Below are positions 60,901-64,000 of a stretch of DNA of 64,000 bases, in pieces. The first letter of the stretch is position 1, and each line of letters begins with the position of its first letter. The stretch is from Dirofilaria immitis (Eukaryota > Nematoda > Chromadorea > Rhabditida > Onchocercidae): positions 7,989,501 through 8,053,500 of the forward strand of contig JAKNDB010000068.1 in NCBI GenBank assembly GCA_024305405.1, in the 5' to 3' direction. The notes under the pieces were generated by a model, which did not search any database, was not told the origin of the DNA, and saw only the letters and a list, made by a program, of their open reading frames with translations. The position numbers and the translations under genes were made by a program.

Positions 60901-63543
60901 TACAATAAAATCTTATGGCAAATAATTGGCAACAAACCAACAGGCCAATTAATATCTTCCATTCCTTCTTAGTTCTTTTTTCACTACAATAAACTTTCAA
61001 CATCCACTACGAGAATTATTTATTGAATTTTCATGCGAATCTGCGAAAGATTTATTATCATTTGAAATAATCAGCCGACTAAATTTCATAGATAACTTCT
61101 AAACCAAACTTTACTTTTCAATAGAAAGACTGACTACAACTCACATTTTTAATTTTATTTTACAGCATTCGCTCTCATATGACATTAAAAATTAGACTGA
61201 TTTTGTAAATAATGATTTGTAAATTATTAAGTTGTAAGGACTATATATACCTTCTATATGGCAAGAAATTTCTTGTAAAAGAAAATCTATTCCGAGAAAT
61301 AACTTCCTTCAAAAATACGGTCTGAGAATAGTAGTTTGAAGGCATAAATCAAATGAACAACAAAGAGAAATAGAAAAAACCTTTGGATGTTAAGATATAT
61401 GAAAAGAATTCGAGATTTTCTTGACTATGCTGAAGCCGTTGCAAATGAATAATTGTATTCGAGAAGAAAGCAGAAAGGTAAGGCGCATTTTGTCTTTTGT
61501 CTTCGCTATGCGAACAATTCATAAACAAAAACACTAATCAAACAATTTCTACAAATCGTTCCTGTAACGCAATGATCGTTATTTTTGCTTGTTTTATTTT
61601 CCAACTGGACGTTAGCCAGTTTTAATCGAAATTTAAAAAGTATTCAATAACTATTATTTGACCAAAATAAAACAGAACAATGCTACATTTTTAAAAATTC
61701 CGAATTTTTTTCAATAAGATTTATTATACATTTGAAAAAGTCTTGAACAACAGATATTATTTATTGGAATTTACGAGCAAAAAAGATTGAATAAAAATTC
61801 TTCCAAGTATATATTTGTAAGGGATAAAATAAGAACACATGAGCTTTTTATTTGATCATTCAAATAACGTTGTGGCACTTAAAGACGAAATTTTCAATCG
61901 ATTGGGAACTATTTGCGCCATTTCATTTTTGGAATTATTAGTATGTACTTCGAAATTTTTGAAACACACTACTGACCAATTTTAATAATCATCGATATGT
62001 TTTAAAAATTTTGGGGATTCAATTTAGAAAAATCTGCGAAAGGAATGAAACAAAATAGAAAACAAGCGTGAAAGATATGTTGGTCATTATTTTTAGTGTA
62101 ACTGGTATCATAATAATACTTGAAATCAAAATAATCATGATCAGAACGATTCTGTATATCATTGATGCCGATACTTTCTGCTACAGTTTAAATCAGAAGA
62201 AGAAGCGGCAATATTCTTGAATCACTTCAGCATAATATGATTCTTGATAGCAAAAATGCCTACTTTATTTCAAGGATTTTTCATTTAATTTCCGATTAGA
62301 TGATTTCAAATTTGGACTACATGATATTTAATTTCAGGAGGTCAGTTACTGTTACTAATTGTAAAACAAATGATTGATAAAAATCAATGAATTGTTGTTT
62401 TAACGCTTATTTCAAGTTAAAATTTCAGTTAAAAAATGAAAAAAATTTAAAGATTTTATATTGTTTCTACAACATATCAAATTTCACCTTTTGTCTCATT
62501 TTTAGCAAACTTAATTCGGCATAATTTAACAACAACTTTGCTTTATTCATGCTCTCAGATATTACTTAGAGAAAGGAAGTATCAGCAAATGCGCGACATA
62601 TATTTCATTTCATAGCATAAAAACGACTTGCAGTACTTTTAATTTGACCAGTCAAACTTCAGCCAGGTATCCATATTCTAAAATATTCCGACATGCTGAC
62701 TTTTACCATCCCTTATTGCCCACTTTGCTTCTAAAATCGAGTTTCTTGAAAGAGATATCTATCTGTTGTGCGCATGTTTAAATTATCGCAAGTACTTATC
62801 TCGTACATTTAATTCTGTCTGTCACGAAAACCTATAAATAAAATATTGTATTTCTAAGTAATTACATAATCAAAATTCCTTATTGATTAATCATTGTAAT
62901 AGATATAAAAGAATGTCTACAGTTTTAGCAATTTCCACCATAAAAACTATTATATATTTGACAATATCTTTAAAGTTATGAAACTTAAGAGTTTTTGAAC
63001 AAAATGAAGTTTGTAAAATCTTCTATGCTTATATATCTAAATTTTACAGAAATTTAACGAAAAATTAATCTTTGGAATTTAAAAAAAATCCGACTAAAAA
63101 GAAAGGGAAAAGTTGAAAGGTTAGATATGAAGATTTAATTTTCAAGAAAAACTGTTCCATATATGTTCATCTAAACATACTTTCCTAATCTCAAATGACA
63201 CTAATCTAAATGTTCTATTCAAACGTTCAGCCTTCTAATCCCATTCATCATTTCTTTGTTAAAAACTTTCTTCCTCATTCTTTTTACTTAATTATTTCAA
63301 TATCAACACACAATTTGTAACAAAAAAGCCTTATATAAAGACACTGAAAATAAACAAAATATAAAAGCAATTTGGGACAATATTTATTGGCGCTAATTTC
63401 TGGCATTCTTTCGCTCATTTTATTCAATTATTAATCTGTCACTCGTCTCAGTTAAATATCAAAACAATACTACCTTGACAGTTTTCTCTGATAAAGAATA
63501 AATCCTCATATAAAGTTGCCCTTACATAATTAATTTACCAACC
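57989..63543. other. Gene-poor right part, nothing supported
   Basis: Over 5 kb of AT-rich sequence with no exon pair, RNA gene or large repeat that I could support. An open frame at 61349-61534 (minus) is short and without signal. Confidence 0.45.
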
Positions 63544-63702
63544 ATGGATATCCATTATTCTTACAAGTGCAGTTTCTTGAAACCCAGAATACCTCATCGA
63601 CAGACAAGACAGAACCATTCCGCGGGAAATTTGAATGTACAGGAAGATGAAATAGATACCGAACCAATCCGTGGGACGACTGGTTGCATTTGGGCTACAT
63701 GA
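63544..63702 (+). CDS. Short ORF, unknown, possibly an exon
   Basis: A 52-residue frame from ATG to TGA has a polar, balanced composition (MDIHYSYKCSFLKPRIPHRQ, later NLNVQEDEIDTEPIRGTT) unlike the low-complexity chance frames around it. No homologue recognised and no splice partner found. It may be the edge of a gene continuing right of the window or simple chance. Confidence 0.2.
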   Translation: MDIHYSYKCSFLKPRIPHRQTRQNHSAGNLNVQEDEIDTEPIRGTTGCIWAT

Positions 63703-64000
63703 TAGTTTGATGTGTGTTGTTAGGAGAAAGCAAGATGGCACAGAACTAGGATGAGCTGCCAAATTTTGGCATTCATGTAAATATTTGCAGATATGTTGTG
63801 GCGTTCAACATTGTGCACTATCTCCAAAACGCTCATCGCCTCGCAGATCTTGCATTATCCTGTACGTTCCACATTTTAATGTAATTTGTTAAGAAAGTTG
63901 GACCAGTTTTCATAGATATGTAGTATTTAACATTCCCTGATAAGCCTTGATAAGCTGCTTTGTTAATTTTACTTTCTGTCATTAGTAATACATACAGAAA

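Overview
The window is nuclear DNA from a nematode. It is AT-rich, with many short GT-AG introns, an alpha-2 type IV collagen of the LET-2 kind and an flp-14 precursor carrying the nematode peptide AF2. A clade III (spirurid or filarial) worm fits best, but species cannot be fixed from this sequence. No bacterial genes, CRISPR array, tRNA gene or intact transposon was seen.

Layout, left to right: Hip/ST13 (+, 5' end cut by the window), whose 6.2 kb intron holds an antisense gene with 12-13 copies of a CKYRKSCY motif; three minus-strand genes in a row, SMARCB1/SNF5, RBM8A/Y14 and GPATCH1 (16147-18849, 13810-15714, 8862-13260), spaced like an operon; TMEM33 (+, 19800-22518); an unrecognised four-helix membrane protein (+, 23589-25383); flp-14 (-, 26407-27384, signal exon not found); a 7 kb gene-poor stretch with a 140-bp inverted repeat; parkin (+, 34612-36962); Pescadillo/PES1 (-, 37971-41598) with an 18S rRNA fragment in its first intron; ribosomal protein L9 (+, 42289-43631); type IV collagen alpha-2 (-, 45049-53335, 22 exons); and a gene-poor right end with one probable alpha-crystallin-type gene near 57.2-58 kb.

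Many of the reading frames break in the same way. In Hip, GPATCH1, SMARCB1, TMEM33, flp-14, PES1, RPL9 and COL4A2, one base is missing, usually in a short homopolymer, and restoring it gives a full-length protein of the expected family length. The breaks look like assembly or base-calling errors rather than pseudogenes. RBM8A and parkin are clean. Exon coordinates below come from reading splice signals and phases by eye, so individual junctions may be off by a few bases.

Functionally the genes are mostly housekeeping: chaperone, chromatin, exon-junction and splicing, ER membrane, ribosome biogenesis and mitophagy. Alongside them sit a basement-membrane collagen and one neuropeptide. The CKYRKSCY repeat protein is the least explained object in the window.
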